Shown piece by piece: positions 44,524 to 53,145 of a stretch of DNA of 60,468 nt. Made by a program: the position numbers and the translations under genes. Source of the DNA: Rhodoferax sp. Its GTDB lineage: Bacteria; Pseudomonadota; Gammaproteobacteria; Burkholderiales; Burkholderiaceae_C. Location: positions 1 to 60,468 of the forward strand of contig NZ_JAQTWL010000003.1 of assembly GCF_028689295.1 (NCBI RefSeq). Reading direction: 5' to 3'. The notes under the pieces were generated by a model. That model was not told the DNA's origin. It did not search any database and saw only the letters and a program-made list of their open reading frames with translations. Position 1 is the first letter of the stretch. The number at the start of each line of letters is the position of its first letter.

Positions 44524-45750
44524 TCAGCACAGCAGGTCGCACAAGCAGCGGGCAATGACCTTGGTGGCGCCGCGCAGGTCTTCCAGTTCCAGTCGCTCAT
44601 CGGCCCGTTTGGCGTGGGATTCCAGCACGGTGCGCGGCCCGGCACCATAGACCACGCCCGGAATGCCGCGTTGGGCAAACAGGCGCACGTCGGTGTAGAG
44701 CGGCGTGCCCATGGTGGGAATCTCTTCGCCAAAAATGATCGTGCCGTGCCTCTGGATGGCATCGACCAGCGGCTGGTTGCCCGGCAGCGGCCGCATTGCA
44801 TGGGCTAGCAACATGCGCTTGACATCGACCTTGATGCCAGGAAATGTGGCGGCGGTTTCGGCGATCAACTGGCGCAGATTGTTTTCGACCTCCACCGCGT
44901 TTTCCTCGGGGATCATGCGCCGGTCGAGCTTGAAGCTGACCGTTCCAGGTACCACGTTGGTGTTGGTGCCGCCGCTGATGAGACCAACGTTCAGGTAAGG
45001 ATGATTGATGCCAGGCACCTTCGAGCTGATGGATTTGTAAAGTGTGTTTTGCGCATACAGCGCGTTCAGAATCCGCACCGCGGCCTGCAAGGCGTCCACG
45101 CCCGATTCGGGAATGGCGGCGTGTGCCATCTGGCCGTGCACCGTCACTTCGAGCTGCAGGCAGCCGTTGTGCGCGGTGACCACCTGGTAGCTGAAACCTG
45201 CGGCAATCATCAAATCGGGTTTTGTCAAATCGTGCTTGAGCAACCAGGCAGGTCCCACCTCACCACCGAATTCCTCGTCGTAGGTGATCAGCAACTCGAC
45301 GCTGCCCTGGTTCGGTTTGCACACGGCTTCGAGCGCACGCATGGCAAAGGTAAAGGTGGCAAAGTCGCATTTGCTCACAGCGCTGGCGCGGCCATAGATT
45401 TTGCCGTCTTCGATTTCGCCGCCATAGGGGTCGTGCGTCCAGCCCTCTCCCGGCGGCACCACGTCGCCATGGGCGTTAAGCGCAATGGCTGTGCCGCCTG
45501 CCCCGTAACGGCGGCGCACGATCAGGTTGGTGATGCTTTGCAAGCCGGCAGCCTGCACTTCGGCGGCTGGCACCGGGTGCTTCTCGGCCTCGATGCCCAT
45601 GGCCAGTAACAGTTCTGCCGTGCGCTCGGCGTGCGGCGCGTTATTGCCCGGCGGTGTGTCGGTGGGCACGCGAATGAGTTCCTGCAAAAAGCGCACCTCT
45701 TCGTCAAAGTGGGCATCGATCCACGCGTCCAGTTGGGTGTAGGTGGTCAT
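44524..45750 (-). CDS. M20-family metallopeptidase/deacylase (ArgE/DapE-like)
   Basis: A 408-residue dinuclear zinc hydrolase. Metal-site blocks are NAHGDVVPPG (His, Asp), TYDEEFGGEVG (Glu pair) and a C-terminal His region; HGQMAHAAIPESGVDA marks the dimerisation domain. It lies 36 bp after the UraD-allantoate amidohydrolase gene on the same strand and so may act in purine breakdown, but the substrate is not evident and simple deacylase work is also possible. Confidence 0.85.
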   Translation of the reverse strand: MTTYTQLDAWIDAHFDEEVRFLQELIRVPTDTPPGNNAPHAERTAELLLAMGIEAEKHPVPAAEVQAAGLQSITNLIVRRRYGAGGTAIALNAHGDVVPPGEGWTHDPYGGEIEDGKIYGRASAVSKCDFATFTFAMRALEAVCKPNQGSVELLITYDEEFGGEVGPAWLLKHDLTKPDLMIAAGFSYQVVTAHNGCLQLEVTVHGQMAHAAIPESGVDALQAAVRILNALYAQNTLYKSISSKVPGINHPYLNVGLISGGTNTNVVPGTVSFKLDRRMIPEENAVEVENNLRQLIAETAATFPGIKVDVKRMLLAHAMRPLPGNQPLVDAIQRHGTIIFGEEIPTMGTPLYTDVRLFAQRGIPGVVYGAGPRTVLESHAKRADERLELEDLRGATKVIARCLCDLLC

Positions 45751-45786
45751 GTTTGAAGGGGGCAATGAGGTGAGGTAGGTCCGACT

Positions 45787-47571
45787 TCAGTCGGCCAGAC
45801 AGGCCAACTGTTTCAACAGATGGCCAAAAGCCTCTGCGGCCAGTTGCATGTCGTCACTGGTCGTGGACTCAAGCGGGTTGTGGCTGATGCCGGCGTTTTG
45901 ACCGCGCACAAACAGCATGGCTTGCGGCAAGAGGTCATGCAGCTTCATGGCATCGTGGCCGGCGCCGCTGGGCATGCGGTGGATCGGCAGCCCCAGGCTG
46001 GTCAGCGCGCTTTCCCAGCGCAGTTGCCAATCCGGCGCGCTCGGTGCGGCGCTGGCGCGCATGGCTTCGGTGAGCTGAAAGCTGATTTTGCGCCGTGCGC
46101 AGATTTCGGCCAAAGCGTCGAGCAGGTCGGCTAGCAGCGCGTCCCGCTGCGCATCGCTGGGCGCGCGCAGGTCAAGCGAAAACTGGCAGCGGCCGGGCAC
46201 CACGTTAATCGAGCCATTGGGCACGATGAGCTGGCCCACGGTGGCCACCGAGTCGCCGTCGCGCAAGGCGCGTTGTTCGCAGGCCAGCACGAATTCGGCC
46301 ACAGCGCAGGCGGCGTCAAAGCGCTGGTGCATGGGTGTGGTGCCGGCGTGGCAGGCGGTGCCCACCACCTCGCCGCTGTAACGCACGCTGGCGTTGATGG
46401 AGGTGACAATGCCCAGTGGCAGGTTCAGCGCGCTGAGCACCGGGCCCTGTTCGATGTGCACTTCGACAAAACCCAGGTACTGCGCCGGGTCACGCTTCAG
46501 GCTGGCAATTTGTGCCAGCACTGCATCGGTTGCGTCGGTCTCAAACAGGCCCGCCTGTTGCATGGCGGTGTGCATTGACACGCCGTCGGCATCGCGCTGG
46601 TCAAGCCAGGCCGGGCTGAAATCGCCGGTGAGCGCGCCCGAGCCCAGAAAGGTGGCCTTGAAGCGCTGGCCCTCTTCTTCGGCAAAGGCCACCACCTCGA
46701 TGGCGACGGGCAGGCGTTTGCCCGTGCGGTGCAGCGCACGCACACAGGCCATGGGCACAAAAATACCCAGGCGGCCGTCGTATTTACCGCCGTTGCGCAC
46801 GGTGTCATAGTGGCTGCCGGTGAGCAGGGTTTTGCCTGCTGCCGTGGCCTCGTAGCGACCCACCACATTGCCCACCGCGTCCATGCTGACGCTGTCAAAG
46901 CCGCAGGCTTGCATCTGCGCCTGGATGAAGGCGGCGCAGGCGCGGTGCGGCTCGGTCAGGTAGGTCACCGTGAGTTGATCCGGTGCCTCCGAGTACTGGC
47001 TCAACTGCTCCTGCCAGTCCCACACCAAGTCGCCCAGCTCGGGGTTGACGCCAAATTTGTCATTGAGGCGAATCTCGGCAATACGGTGGATGTTGCGCAG
47101 GCATTCCTGCAATTCAAAGTCGAGGTGGCCGTGCAGGCGCCGCTCGAACGTGGCAATGATCTCGGCCCGGCCCAGGCCCAAGCCACGCGGGCCGCGTACC
47201 GCCAGAATGAAGGGCCAGCCAAATTTGGCCTTGTAGGCGGCATTGAGCTGCTGCAGCCGGGCAAATTCGTCGGCGCTGCAGTTTGTCAGCCCGGCCTTGT
47301 CTTGCTCGTTGCTCGACTCGATCGTCAGGCTCTGGTTGAGCATGGCCTTGCCCGCCAGTTCCGGGTGGGCGCGGATCAGGTCAAGCTGGGCCTCGCGCGG
47401 GGCCTCTCCGACCACCTGCGTCAGGATGAATTTGAGCTGGGGCAGCGACGCAAACGGCCGCTGCGCCAGCGCGGCCTGCGTGATCCACGGTGAGTGTTCG
47501 TACAGGCCGTCGAGCAGTTGCAATGCCGCATCGGCAGGGGCGCTGTTGAGTTGTTCCAGAGTGATGGGCAT
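45787..47571 (-). CDS. OHCU decarboxylase fused to allantoate amidohydrolase
   Basis: A 594-residue bifunctional enzyme. Residues 1-170 are UraD: LIRAHPELAGKA has the catalytic His, with NEQDKAGL and FGWPFILAVRG following; it makes S-allantoin from OHCU. Residues 180-594 are an M20-type allantoate amidohydrolase with metal ligands in GSHYDTVRNGGKYDG, EEEGQRF and a late AGHDAM. With UraH and PuuE next door, one short region covers hydroxyisourate to ureidoglycolate. It is 12 bp after puuE. Confidence 0.92.
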   Translation of the reverse strand: MPITLEQLNSAPADAALQLLDGLYEHSPWITQAALAQRPFASLPQLKFILTQVVGEAPREAQLDLIRAHPELAGKAMLNQSLTIESSNEQDKAGLTNCSADEFARLQQLNAAYKAKFGWPFILAVRGPRGLGLGRAEIIATFERRLHGHLDFELQECLRNIHRIAEIRLNDKFGVNPELGDLVWDWQEQLSQYSEAPDQLTVTYLTEPHRACAAFIQAQMQACGFDSVSMDAVGNVVGRYEATAAGKTLLTGSHYDTVRNGGKYDGRLGIFVPMACVRALHRTGKRLPVAIEVVAFAEEEGQRFKATFLGSGALTGDFSPAWLDQRDADGVSMHTAMQQAGLFETDATDAVLAQIASLKRDPAQYLGFVEVHIEQGPVLSALNLPLGIVTSINASVRYSGEVVGTACHAGTTPMHQRFDAACAVAEFVLACEQRALRDGDSVATVGQLIVPNGSINVVPGRCQFSLDLRAPSDAQRDALLADLLDALAEICARRKISFQLTEAMRASAAPSAPDWQLRWESALTSLGLPIHRMPSGAGHDAMKLHDLLPQAMLFVRGQNAGISHNPLESTTSDDMQLAAEAFGHLLKQLACLAD

Positions 47572-47583
47572 GGTGGGAGCGCG

Positions 47584-48534
47584 TCAAGCTGAATAGGGGT
47601 GAATGGCTTTCCAATGCCGCGCCACGTCAATGCGCCGACATACCCACACCTTGTCATGCTGGCCGATGTAGTCCAGAAAGCGTTGCAGCGCCACAATGCG
47701 CCCCGGCCTGCCCAGCAGGCGGCAGTGCATGCCCACGCTCATCATCTTGGGCGCGTCCAGCCCGGCGGGGTCTCCCTCGGCATACAGCGCATCGAACGTG
47801 TCCTTGAGGTACTGAAAAAACGGGTCGGCGTAGGCGTATCCCTGCGGCAGTGCAAAACGCATGTCGTTGCAGTCCAGCGTGTAGGGCACGATCAGTTGCG
47901 GCACCACGTCGCCGTTGGTCTTGGCCACCTTCATCCAGAACGGCAGGTCGTCGCCGTAGTAGTCGCTGTCGTAGTCAAAGCCGCCGTAGTCGGCCACCAG
48001 CCGGAGCGTGTTGGGGCTGTCGCGCCCGGTGTACCAGCCCAGCGGCCGCTCGCCCATCAGCCGGGACAATATCTCCATGCCTCGCGCCATGTGTTCGCGC
48101 TCCACCGCTTCGGGCAGGCTCTGGTAGTGGATCCAGCGCCAGCCGTGGCAGGCGATCTCGTGACCCATTTGTTGGCAGGCCTGCACCAGCTCAGGATAAC
48201 GCGCCAGCGCCATGCTGACACCAAACACTGTGAGTGGCAGACCACGCTGCTCGAACTCGCGCAATATCCGCCACACACCGGCGCGCGAGCCGTATTCGTA
48301 AATGCCTTCCATGCTGATGTGCCGGTCCGGGTAGCTGGCCGGGTTAGCCATCTCGGACAAAAATTGCTCACTTCCGGCGTCGCCATGCAGCACGCAGTTC
48401 TCTCCGCCTTCTTCATAGTTCAGGACAAACTGCACCGCAACGCGGGCCTGATCCGGCCAGCGGGCGTGGGGTGGTCTGGGGCCGTAGCCTTTAAGGTCAC
48501 GCGGGTAGGGCAGGGTGCTGTCGTAGTGGTTCAT
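47584..48534 (-). CDS. puuE: Allantoinase PuuE (polysaccharide-deacetylase fold)
   Basis: PuuE hydrolyses allantoin to allantoate without needing the classical metal-dependent allantoinase fold. The 316-residue protein starts at DSTLPYPRDLKGYG and has QFVLNYEEGGEN, SMEGIYEYGSRAGVWR, HEIACHGWRWIHYQ and GMHCRLLGRPGR, all typical of this family. The ATG at 48534 begins MNHYDSTLPYPRD. Divergent from uraH, with a palindromic operator candidate in between. Confidence 0.93.
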   Translation of the reverse strand: MNHYDSTLPYPRDLKGYGPRPPHARWPDQARVAVQFVLNYEEGGENCVLHGDAGSEQFLSEMANPASYPDRHISMEGIYEYGSRAGVWRILREFEQRGLPLTVFGVSMALARYPELVQACQQMGHEIACHGWRWIHYQSLPEAVEREHMARGMEILSRLMGERPLGWYTGRDSPNTLRLVADYGGFDYDSDYYGDDLPFWMKVAKTNGDVVPQLIVPYTLDCNDMRFALPQGYAYADPFFQYLKDTFDALYAEGDPAGLDAPKMMSVGMHCRLLGRPGRIVALQRFLDYIGQHDKVWVCRRIDVARHWKAIHPYSA

Positions 48535-48568
48535 GACTTTGGGTGAAGACGATGGCTGGCTCAATCGC

Positions 48569-48580
48569 AGTGTATACACT
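48569..48580. promoter_or_regulatory. Palindromic operator candidate between puuE and uraH
   Basis: AGTGTATACACT, a perfect 12-bp palindrome with TGTATACA core, followed directly by TTGATCAA. It is in the 71-bp divergent promoter region. TGTATACA-type sites are used by GntR-family repressors, so it is a likely binding site for a urate or allantoin-responsive regulator that is not encoded in this window. Confidence 0.55.
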
Positions 48581-48605
48581 TTGATCAATTTTTGAGGGCT
48601 TCACC

Positions 48606-48959
48606 ATGGGACTGAGTACGCATGTTTTGGACACCATGCAGGGCGCACCGGCTGCCGGCATGAAAGTGACGTTGTACGCCACGCAAGGTGGTACTTTGCA
48701 GCTGCTCAGGCAGTGTGTGCTGAATCAGGAGGGCCGCAACCCGGATGGGTTGCTGCTCGATGCCGCCAGTCTAAGGCGTGGCACCTACCGGCTGGTGTTT
48801 GACGTGGCTGGGTATTTCAAGGCGCGTGGCGTGGACTTGCCGGAGCCCAATTTTTTGAATCAGGTGAGTCTGGACTTCGGTGTGGCAGCCCCCGACCAGC
48901 ATTACCACGTGCCGCTGCTGGTGAGCCCGTGGAGTTATTCGACTTACCGGGGGTCGTGA
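48606..48959 (+). CDS. uraH: 5-hydroxyisourate hydrolase (transthyretin-like)
   Basis: UraH hydrolyses the unstable product of urate oxidation to OHCU. The 117-residue protein has the catalytic His in LSTHVLDT, the Arg in QEGRNPDG, a third site in HYHVPLLVSPWSYSTYRGS, and the family's C-terminal YRGS. Divergent from puuE and convergent with the TonB-like gene. Confidence 0.95.
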   Translation: MGLSTHVLDTMQGAPAAGMKVTLYATQGGTLQLLRQCVLNQEGRNPDGLLLDAASLRRGTYRLVFDVAGYFKARGVDLPEPNFLNQVSLDFGVAAPDQHYHVPLLVSPWSYSTYRGS

Positions 48960-48969
48960 GGTGGGGGTA

Positions 48970-49503
48970 TTACAACTGCCCTTCGGTCAAAGTATCCAGC
49001 TGGAACAAGCCGCTTTTGTGCCAGAGCCAGGTGTCGGTGTAGGTGACGCGGCCCATGCGCACAGGTGCGGGGTAGGGCTCGGCCAGCCGCACGGTTCGCT
49101 CGATCTCGGCCATCACTTCCGGCGCGTGCTTTGGGGCGCGCATCCAGTTGGTGCTGGTGACATGACCCTTGCCGTCCACCTCCACCTGCAACACGCCCAC
49201 GGCGTAGAGCAGCGGAGGCATCTTGCCGTGGTAAACCCGCTGCAGATTGCGTTCATAGAGGTGGCTGGCCGCATCGCGCCGATAGGCACGCGGCGTCTCG
49301 GCTTGCGAGACATAGGTGGGGAGTACCGCGGGCGGAGCCTTGGCAACTGGCGCGGGTGGTGTCGGTACGGGCGCAGGCGCTGGTTTTTGGGATGGGGGCG
49401 GCAAGGGTGTCGTGGTGCATCCTGCCAAAAAAAGCGCCATGCTGGTAGCCAGACGCAGGCCGTGCGCATGCAACTTGACGCGTGATGGGACAAAAATGTT
49501 CAT
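48970..49503 (-). CDS. TonB-C-terminal-like lipoprotein
   Basis: A 177-residue protein with lipobox FLAGC, a Pro-Ala-rich linker (about 30-65) and a C-terminal domain (GVLQVEVDGKGHVTSTNW, VRLAEPYPAPVRMGRV) resembling the TonB C-terminal fold. A lipid anchor in place of the usual N-terminal helix means it is unlikely to be an energy-transducing TonB. Its place between uraH and xdhC is probably not functional linkage. Function unknown. Confidence 0.6.
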   Translation of the reverse strand: MNIFVPSRVKLHAHGLRLATSMALFLAGCTTTPLPPPSQKPAPAPVPTPPAPVAKAPPAVLPTYVSQAETPRAYRRDAASHLYERNLQRVYHGKMPPLLYAVGVLQVEVDGKGHVTSTNWMRAPKHAPEVMAEIERTVRLAEPYPAPVRMGRVTYTDTWLWHKSGLFQLDTLTEGQL

Positions 49504-49618
49504 GCTATGTCTCGGAATAAATAAGGGCTCGCACATTCGGAGCTCGGTTGCCGCTGGCAAAACCGTAATGTGCCTCAAAAATGTCAGCCTGTCATCGGGG
49601 CTTGACCCAAAAGGGTAA

Positions 49619-50449
49619 TTGATTGTGACAGCTGCTGAGCACTTTTTAAACCTTTTGGCCTCGCAGGATGCGGTCTGGGTCACGGTGCAGGCGCACCGCG
49701 GCTCGGTGCCACGGGAGGCGGACGCCTGGATGGCGGTGTTTGCCGCCACCACCGTGGGCAGCATTGGCGGAGGCCACCTGGAATGGCAAGCCATCGACCA
49801 GGCGCGGGAACTATTGCGCCAGCAATCCGGGGCGAGAGTACGGCGTTATGCCCTGGGTCCGTCACTGGGGCAGTGCTGCGGCGGCGAGGTCACGCTGCAA
49901 TTTGAGCCTGTCAGCGTGTCAGACCGGTCGCGCTTGCGCCAGCACTTTGCGGCACAGCGGACACTATGGACGCCTGTGGCCCTGTTTGGCGGTGGCCATG
50001 TGGCTGCTGCGCTGGTGCAGGTATTGGGCCGGTTGCCGTTCTTGGTGCATTGGCTTGACAGCCGCGACGGCATTTTTCCTGACACGTTGCCTGGCAACGT
50101 CCATGCCGAGCATTCCGAGCCGGTGCAGGGGGCTGTGGCCGCGCTGGCGACCGGAGCCAGGGTGCTGATCATGAGCTTCAGCCATGCCGAAGACCTGGAC
50201 GTGGTGGCCGCCTGTCTGCTGCGCCAACGTTTACGAGGAGATTTGCCTTTTATCGGTCTGATCGGCAGCCGCAGCAAATGGGCCACTTTCAGCCATCGAC
50301 TGGCCGAGCGCGGTTTCAGTGAGATGGAATTGGCGCAAGTGACCTGCCCGATTGGAATAACAGGCATTGCCGGCAAGGCGCCCGAAGTGATAGCGGTGGC
50401 GGTGGCGGCACAACTCTTGCAGGTGATCAATTCAAACAAGGAAGCATGA
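49619..50449 (+). CDS. xdhC: Xanthine dehydrogenase accessory protein XdhC
   Basis: XdhC binds molybdenum cofactor, guides its sulfuration and hands it to xanthine dehydrogenase. The 276-residue protein has the N-terminal block VQAHRGSVPREADAWM, the invariant Cys-Cys pair in GQCCGGEVTL and a C-terminal Rossmann part (ALFGGGHVAAAL, FIGLIGSRSKWATF, CPIGITGIAGKAPEVIAVAVAAQ). xdhA and xdhB are not in the window. The stop overlaps puuD (ATGATGG). Confidence 0.94.
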   Translation: MIVTAAEHFLNLLASQDAVWVTVQAHRGSVPREADAWMAVFAATTVGSIGGGHLEWQAIDQARELLRQQSGARVRRYALGPSLGQCCGGEVTLQFEPVSVSDRSRLRQHFAAQRTLWTPVALFGGGHVAAALVQVLGRLPFLVHWLDSRDGIFPDTLPGNVHAEHSEPVQGAVAALATGARVLIMSFSHAEDLDVVAACLLRQRLRGDLPFIGLIGSRSKWATFSHRLAERGFSEMELAQVTCPIGITGIAGKAPEVIAVAVAAQLLQVINSNKEA

Positions 50450-51672
50450 TGGAAAGTTATATTTTGGATTGGCTCAATCTGCTGCTGCGCTGGACGCATG
50501 TGATCACGGTCATCGCCTGGATTGGTTCCTCGTTCTACTTCGTTTTTCTGGACAGCAGCCTGACCCCGCCCGAAGACGAAGACCTGAAGAAGCAGGGCGT
50601 TAGCGGCGAGCTGTGGGCGGTGCATGGCGGCGGCTTCTATCACCCGGTCAAGTTTGCCGTGAAGCCGCCGCAGTTGCCCAAGCACCTGCACTGGTTTTAT
50701 TGGGAAAGCTACAGCACCTGGCTCACCGGCTTTGCGCTGTTCACGGTGTCCTACCTGTGGAGCGCGGGCACCTACCTCATCGACAAGTCAAAAATGGACT
50801 GGGCGCCGTGGCAAGCCGTCACCGTGGCTATTCTGTTCCTGGTGGTGTTCTGGCTGCTTTATGACCTGACCTGCCGCCGCTATGGGCAACGCAAAAACGG
50901 TGACGCGATCGTCGGTGCCCTGGTGTTGGTGCTGGTCTGTATGGCAAGCTGGCTGGCTTGCCATTGGTTTGCCGGACGGGCGGCCTTTTTGCTGGTGGGT
51001 GCCATGCTGGCCACCAGCATGAGCGCCAATGTGGCGCACTGGATCATTCCGGGGCAGCGCAAAATGGTGGCCGCCATCAAGGCCGGTGAGCCGGTGGATC
51101 CGATTCACGGCATTCGTGGCAAGCAGCGCAGCGTGCACAACACCTACTTTACGCTGCCGGTGCTGTTTGCCATGCTCAGCGGTCACTACAGCTTTACCTA
51201 CACGCATCCGCAAAACTGGCTGGTGCTGATCGCCATGATGTTTGCCGGTGCCGCCATCCGCCAGTTTTTTGTCATGCGCCACGGCTTCAAGCTGGGCCGC
51301 AACGGCAACCCCTGGCCCTATGCCGGCGTGGGTGTGGCGGTGATTGTGGCGGTGATGGTATGGCTGGCGCCCGAGTCCGCCAAGACGACACCGGCAGCTG
51401 CTGACGCGGTGAACACCAGCGTCGGCGGCCCCATCGGCTACGCCACGTTGCAACCCATCCTGGCTCAGCGCTGTTATATGTGTCATGGTGAACAGGTGCA
51501 AATGAAAAACGTGCGGCTCGACTCAACTGCCAACGTCAAGCTGCACGCGCAAAACATCTACCAGCAGGCGGTGGTGACCAAAATCATGCCCATGTCCAAC
51601 ACCACCGGTATTTCGGTGGCCGAGCGCATGGTGATCAAGCAGTGGTTTGAGACTGGCGCCAAGACCGATTGA
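50446..51672 (+). CDS. puuD: Membrane urate hydroxylase with C-terminal cytochrome c domain
   Basis: PuuD oxidises urate to 5-hydroxyisourate and passes electrons to the respiratory chain rather than making peroxide. The 408-residue protein has eight or so membrane helices (from WTHVITVIAWIGSSFYFVFL to about residue 310) and a periplasmic cytochrome c domain with CYMCHGE (from Cys343) and a Met ligand probably in IMPMSN. It feeds UraH and the UraD fusion encoded beside it. Confidence 0.94.
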   Translation: MMESYILDWLNLLLRWTHVITVIAWIGSSFYFVFLDSSLTPPEDEDLKKQGVSGELWAVHGGGFYHPVKFAVKPPQLPKHLHWFYWESYSTWLTGFALFTVSYLWSAGTYLIDKSKMDWAPWQAVTVAILFLVVFWLLYDLTCRRYGQRKNGDAIVGALVLVLVCMASWLACHWFAGRAAFLLVGAMLATSMSANVAHWIIPGQRKMVAAIKAGEPVDPIHGIRGKQRSVHNTYFTLPVLFAMLSGHYSFTYTHPQNWLVLIAMMFAGAAIRQFFVMRHGFKLGRNGNPWPYAGVGVAVIVAVMVWLAPESAKTTPAAADAVNTSVGGPIGYATLQPILAQRCYMCHGEQVQMKNVRLDSTANVKLHAQNIYQQAVVTKIMPMSNTTGISVAERMVIKQWFETGAKTD

Positions 51673-51844
51673 GGGGAGTAGCTCTGGGTTTCACGGAAGA
51701 CCTGTCGGGCTCGCCGTGCACTTTGGCGAAGGTCAGGAGCAACTCGCAGATGAACTTGCGCTGAGGGGTTTGCATTTTCAGGAAGTCATCAGAGAGTTCA
51801 CATTGACAGGCATCCCAGACGTCAAGCCGCCCTGGCCTGGCGAT
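51673..51844 (-). pseudogene. Possible transposase N-terminal remnant
   Basis: The 238-bp gap 51673-51910 holds no intact gene. On the minus strand a short open stretch reads ELSDDFLKMQ followed by PQRKFICELLLTFAKVHG, resembling the N terminus of some DDE transposases (PQRKFL-type motif). No terminal inverted repeats were seen. Weak evidence. Confidence 0.3.
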
Positions 51845-51910
51845 TTAACGGGACCGACTGCTCAAGGGGAAACCAGTGGGTGACAGGTGGATGGGACTGT
51901 ACTGAACTGT

Positions 51911-52324
51911 TCAGCAGCTAACCGATTGCAGCGTCAACGGGTCACCCTCGCCCCCGAAGAAATGGGACAGCGCCCTTTGAAACAACGGCTCTTGCGGCGC
52001 GGCCAGGTGAAACAGCGTCATGCAGGAGCGAAACTTCAGATCGTCGGGTGAATGAAAAATGGCGTGGGCTGATTTGTCCTGATGCTGCAGGGCGGTCTGT
52101 GTGCACTCCTTCAGCCGCTCGCCCAGCGCCTGGTGCGCCAGGTAGAGCGCCGCATCGCCCACCAAGTCCAGTCCATAAAAACGTGCTGTGGCGCTGCGGC
52201 CCAAGCTGCGCAATTGCGGAAACACAAACCACATCCAGTGCGACGTTTTGTCGCCTTTGCGGAGCTCCTGCAAAACCTGCGTGTAAACAGGTTCCTGGGA
52301 CTCAAGAAAGCGCTGGGCATCCAC
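51911..52324 (-). CDS. DUF1810 family protein
   Basis: A 137-residue protein starting with GTG at 52324. Conserved blocks are RFLESQEPVYTQVLQELRKGDKTSHWMWFVFPQ, GLDLVGDAALYLAHQALGERL and CMTLFHLAA. DUF1810 proteins are small helical proteins of unknown function, related to NADAR-adjacent families. The frame stays open upstream into the OmpA gene region but without conserved sequence. Confidence 0.82.
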   Translation of the reverse strand: MDAQRFLESQEPVYTQVLQELRKGDKTSHWMWFVFPQLRSLGRSATARFYGLDLVGDAALYLAHQALGERLKECTQTALQHQDKSAHAIFHSPDDLKFRSCMTLFHLAAPQEPLFQRALSHFFGGEGDPLTLQSVSC

Positions 52325-52379
52325 TGATTGCGCTCCGGTGTTGCGATCCGCCGGAGTTTTGCCCGGGATCGATCGAGGC

Positions 52380-53027
52380 TTAACGTGCGCGCTCAGCCAA
52401 GAAGATTTCGATGCGGCGGTTTCTGGCACGGCCCGCTTCGGTGTAGTTGTCGGCAATGGGTTCGTAGGAGCCGCGGCCGTCGATCTGGATGCGCTGGGAA
52501 TTGACCCCGCGGGCCACCAGATAATTGCGTGCGCTGGCCGCCCGGTTGACCGATAGCGGGTTGTTGATGGCGTCCGAGCCCGTGCTGTCGGTATGACCAA
52601 TGATGCGGACCTCTGTATTGGGCTGGCTGCTCAGGCCTTGCGCAAACTGGTCAAGTATGGGGCGCAGATTGGGCTTGATTTCGGCGCTTCCGGTGTCGAA
52701 TGAGATGTCGCTCGGAATGCTGAGCTTGAGCTGGTTGTCGGCGGTTTGCGTCACAGCCACGCCAGTGCCAGCGGTAGCTTGCTCCATTTCGGCTTTTTTC
52801 TTTTGCATTTGGGTGGACCAGATATAGCCCCCAAGCGCCCCCACACCGGCACCGATGGCGGCTGATTTGCCGCTGTCGCCGATGGCGACACCCGCCAGCG
52901 CGCCGACGCCGGCGCCAATGGCGGCGCTGCGCTGCGCCTCGGTCATGTTTTCGCAACCGCTGAGCAGCACCAAGATGGCGCTCAGGCCGACAAGTACCGG
53001 ACGACTGCGGGTTAGCAAGGTTTTCAT
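52380..53027 (-). CDS. OmpA-family lipoprotein with glycine-zipper region
   Basis: A 215-residue outer-membrane lipoprotein: lipobox LLSGC (Cys24), a glycine-zipper segment (AAIGAGVGALAGVAIG repeated twice, about 36-67) and a C-terminal OmpA peptidoglycan-binding domain (SFDTGSAEIKPN, IIGHTDSTGSDAINN, LSVNRAASARNYL, GRARNRRIEIFL). It resembles E. coli YiaD. Probably links outer membrane and peptidoglycan. Confidence 0.92.
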   Translation of the reverse strand: MKTLLTRSRPVLVGLSAILVLLSGCENMTEAQRSAAIGAGVGALAGVAIGDSGKSAAIGAGVGALGGYIWSTQMQKKKAEMEQATAGTGVAVTQTADNQLKLSIPSDISFDTGSAEIKPNLRPILDQFAQGLSSQPNTEVRIIGHTDSTGSDAINNPLSVNRAASARNYLVARGVNSQRIQIDGRGSYEPIADNYTEAGRARNRRIEIFLAERAR

Positions 53028-53145
53028 GATGGTTCCTTTAGAGTTGTTTCCAAAAGCAATTTATACCAGCCAGGCCGCTGTTTGGTGCGTGCGTCAGCGA
53101 ACATTTGCCGCGAAATGTAACGAAGAATTGAGAATCCGCATGGAA

